NCBI GenBank assembly: GCA_036261915.1
Contig: DATAJX010000002.1
Coordinates: 62,001 to 126,000, forward strand
Length of the DNA stretch: 64,000 nucleotides
Reading direction: 5' to 3'
From: DATAJX01 sp036261915
GTDB lineage: Bacteria; Pseudomonadota; Alphaproteobacteria; UBA2136; UBA6156
Every line of letters begins with the position of its first letter. Position 1 is the stretch's first letter. The notes under the pieces were generated by a model. It was not told the origin of the DNA and ran no database searches. It saw nothing but the letters and a program-made list of their open reading frames with translations. This document shows positions 63,051-64,000 of this stretch, one piece after another. The position numbers were made by a program, and so were the translations under genes.

Positions 63051-64000
63051 ATGCAGCACCGCGCCCCCCTGTTATTCCTCCTGCTGGCGGCCATGGCCCC
63101 GGCATTGGCCATGGGGCAGGGGTTCGGTAAGGTGGTCAACTCCATCGATAGCGCCAACAAAGCCACCGTTCCGCCGGCCAGCGTGCCCGACGGTTTCGCC
63201 AAGGTCACCGACACGCGCGACACCATGCCCCTGCCGCCGCCGCCGCCGCGCCTTGCCGCCCCCATCGAGCAACCCATCGAAGAGACCGACGCCATCTACA
63301 CGCCGCCGCCGCCCACCGTGCCCAGCCCCACGCTGCCGCCGCTGGTCAAGCGCAGCATTCCGCAACAGGTCACCGAAGCCGCCCCTGGCGTGCTGCTGGT
63401 GCAGCCGGGCAACCTGTCCGACGCACGCGGCCGCGACGCGCCGCTCACCACCAACAGCACCATCACCGGCCGCATGTTCAACGACCGCACCGAAACCCTC
63501 ACGCCCGAAGGCATCGTCGACGACCAGCCCGACCCCAGGGGCGGCTTCAGCTTCGGCGGTACACCCGAAGGCGCGCGCCTGCCGGCGGTCGAAAGCCCCG
63601 AAGCGCCGGTGGCTCCCGCCATCGAGCAACCCGCGGTGGCCATGCCTACCGCGCCCAGCATCACGGCACCCATGCCGGTCATCATCATCAGCCCGGCCAC
63701 GGTGGTCACCCCCACCGTCGAAGCCTCACCCACCGCCGCCGTATCGGCCACCGTGCCGCAGGGCCCCATGGCCGCCGGGCTCACCTTCACCAACGACGAT
63801 ACCGACCTGTCGCCCAAAGCCAAAAAACAGCTCGATACCTTCAGCAGGCTGGCCGGCGGCGTGCCGCTCGCATCGCTCAGCCTCACCCAGCGCACGGTGG
63901 GGCCCGTCAATGCGCTGAACGAGCTGGCCGACGCCCGCCGCGCCAACATCCTCAAGGCGCTGCGCGCCGCCCACGTGGTGAACGACACCACCCGCATCCA
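63051..64000 (+). CDS. proline-rich secreted protein with OmpA-like C-terminus (partial)
   Basis: Begins at ATG 63051 and is open to the window end (316 codons seen). Signal peptide MQHRAPLLFLLLAAMAPALA (cut near residue 20). Then a Pro-rich region (MPLPPPPPRL, IYTPPPPTVP), more Pro/Ala/Val-rich linker, and from about residue 245 LTFTNDDTDLSPKAKKQLDTFSRLAGG...NELADARRANILKALRAA, the pattern of an OmpA peptidoglycan-binding domain. The Pro-rich part would span the periplasm. It diverges from the O-antigen ligase-like gene. Confidence 0.8.
   Translation, partial: MQHRAPLLFLLLAAMAPALAMGQGFGKVVNSIDSANKATVPPASVPDGFAKVTDTRDTMPLPPPPPRLAAPIEQPIEETDAIYTPPPPTVPSPTLPPLVKRSIPQQVTEAAPGVLLVQPGNLSDARGRDAPLTTNSTITGRMFNDRTETLTPEGIVDDQPDPRGGFSFGGTPEGARLPAVESPEAPVAPAIEQPAVAMPTAPSITAPMPVIIISPATVVTPTVEASPTAAVSATVPQGPMAAGLTFTNDDTDLSPKAKKQLDTFSRLAGGVPLASLSLTQRTVGPVNALNELADARRANILKALRAAHVVNDTTRI

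Noticed and set aside
63028..63918. 296-residue plus-strand frame at 63028
   Set aside because: It is a +1-frame shadow (Pro/Arg/Ser-rich) of the real gene at 63051, which has the signal peptide and OmpA-like end.

Overview
The window is from a GC-rich Gram-negative bacterium, most likely an alphaproteobacterium. It has an outer-membrane assembly and lipid A cluster in the order rseP-bamA-skp-lpxD-fabZ-lpxA-lpxI-lpxB, with the LpxI-type UDP-diacylglucosamine hydrolase typical of alphaproteobacteria. No ribosomal RNA is present, so I do not assign a genus.

Layout. 1-7.4 kb is chromosomal: sufE, a run of small envelope or stress-type proteins, a structured RNA with 6S-like architecture, kdpE/kdpD (no kdpFABC nearby), a Dps/ferritin-like gene and an OmpA-family gene with a small entericidin-like partner. 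7.5-25.6 kb is a genomic island of about 18 kb, bounded by a 19-bp direct repeat that is the anticodon arm of tRNA-Ile2(CAU). It carries a replacement tRNA-Ile2 gene with a 215-nt group I intron; a copper-resistance cluster (multicopper oxidase CopA, CopB, cupredoxin-CusF fusion, MerP/MerT-like pair, P1B-type ATPase, several small periplasmic proteins); a retron-type reverse transcriptase with Xre and small-protein partners; a Vsr/cytosine methyltransferase/HNH restriction set; a 12-copy iteron field; a DUF1376 replication-type gene; an AlpA-like DNA-binding protein; a tyrosine integrase; and an Abi-alpha (DUF4393) gene. 25.6-64 kb is chromosomal again: a polyprenyl-glycan type cluster (DAO oxidoreductase, SDR, GtrA, GT2, GT-C), tmRNA, AsmA, HAD, MFS, an SGNH-like protein, dprA, a ParA with lysine-rich tail, two GGDEF proteins, a CcsA-like haem-assembly protein, bamD, ligA, two tRNAs, tig, uppS, the rseP-to-lpxB cluster, an MscS channel, a ferredoxin, a short RNase E/G and an O-antigen-ligase-like protein with a tail of repeats. 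A proline-rich OmpA-like gene runs off the right edge.

The most striking feature is the island boundary. The left junction keeps the 5' half of the chromosomal tRNA-Ile2 and the right junction keeps its 3' half, so insertion breaks an essential tRNA gene. The island supplies a complete tRNA-Ile2 of its own, but that copy is interrupted in the anticodon loop by an Azoarcus-type group I intron, exactly inside the sequence that forms the attachment core. This suggests a rescue tRNA made unrecognisable to the island's own integrase by a self-splicing intron. The island combines this with metal-resistance cargo and three kinds of phage-defence gene (retron, restriction-modification, Abi-alpha).

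Starts were chosen by ribosome-binding site, signal peptide and overlap. All family names come from reading motifs; no database search was run.
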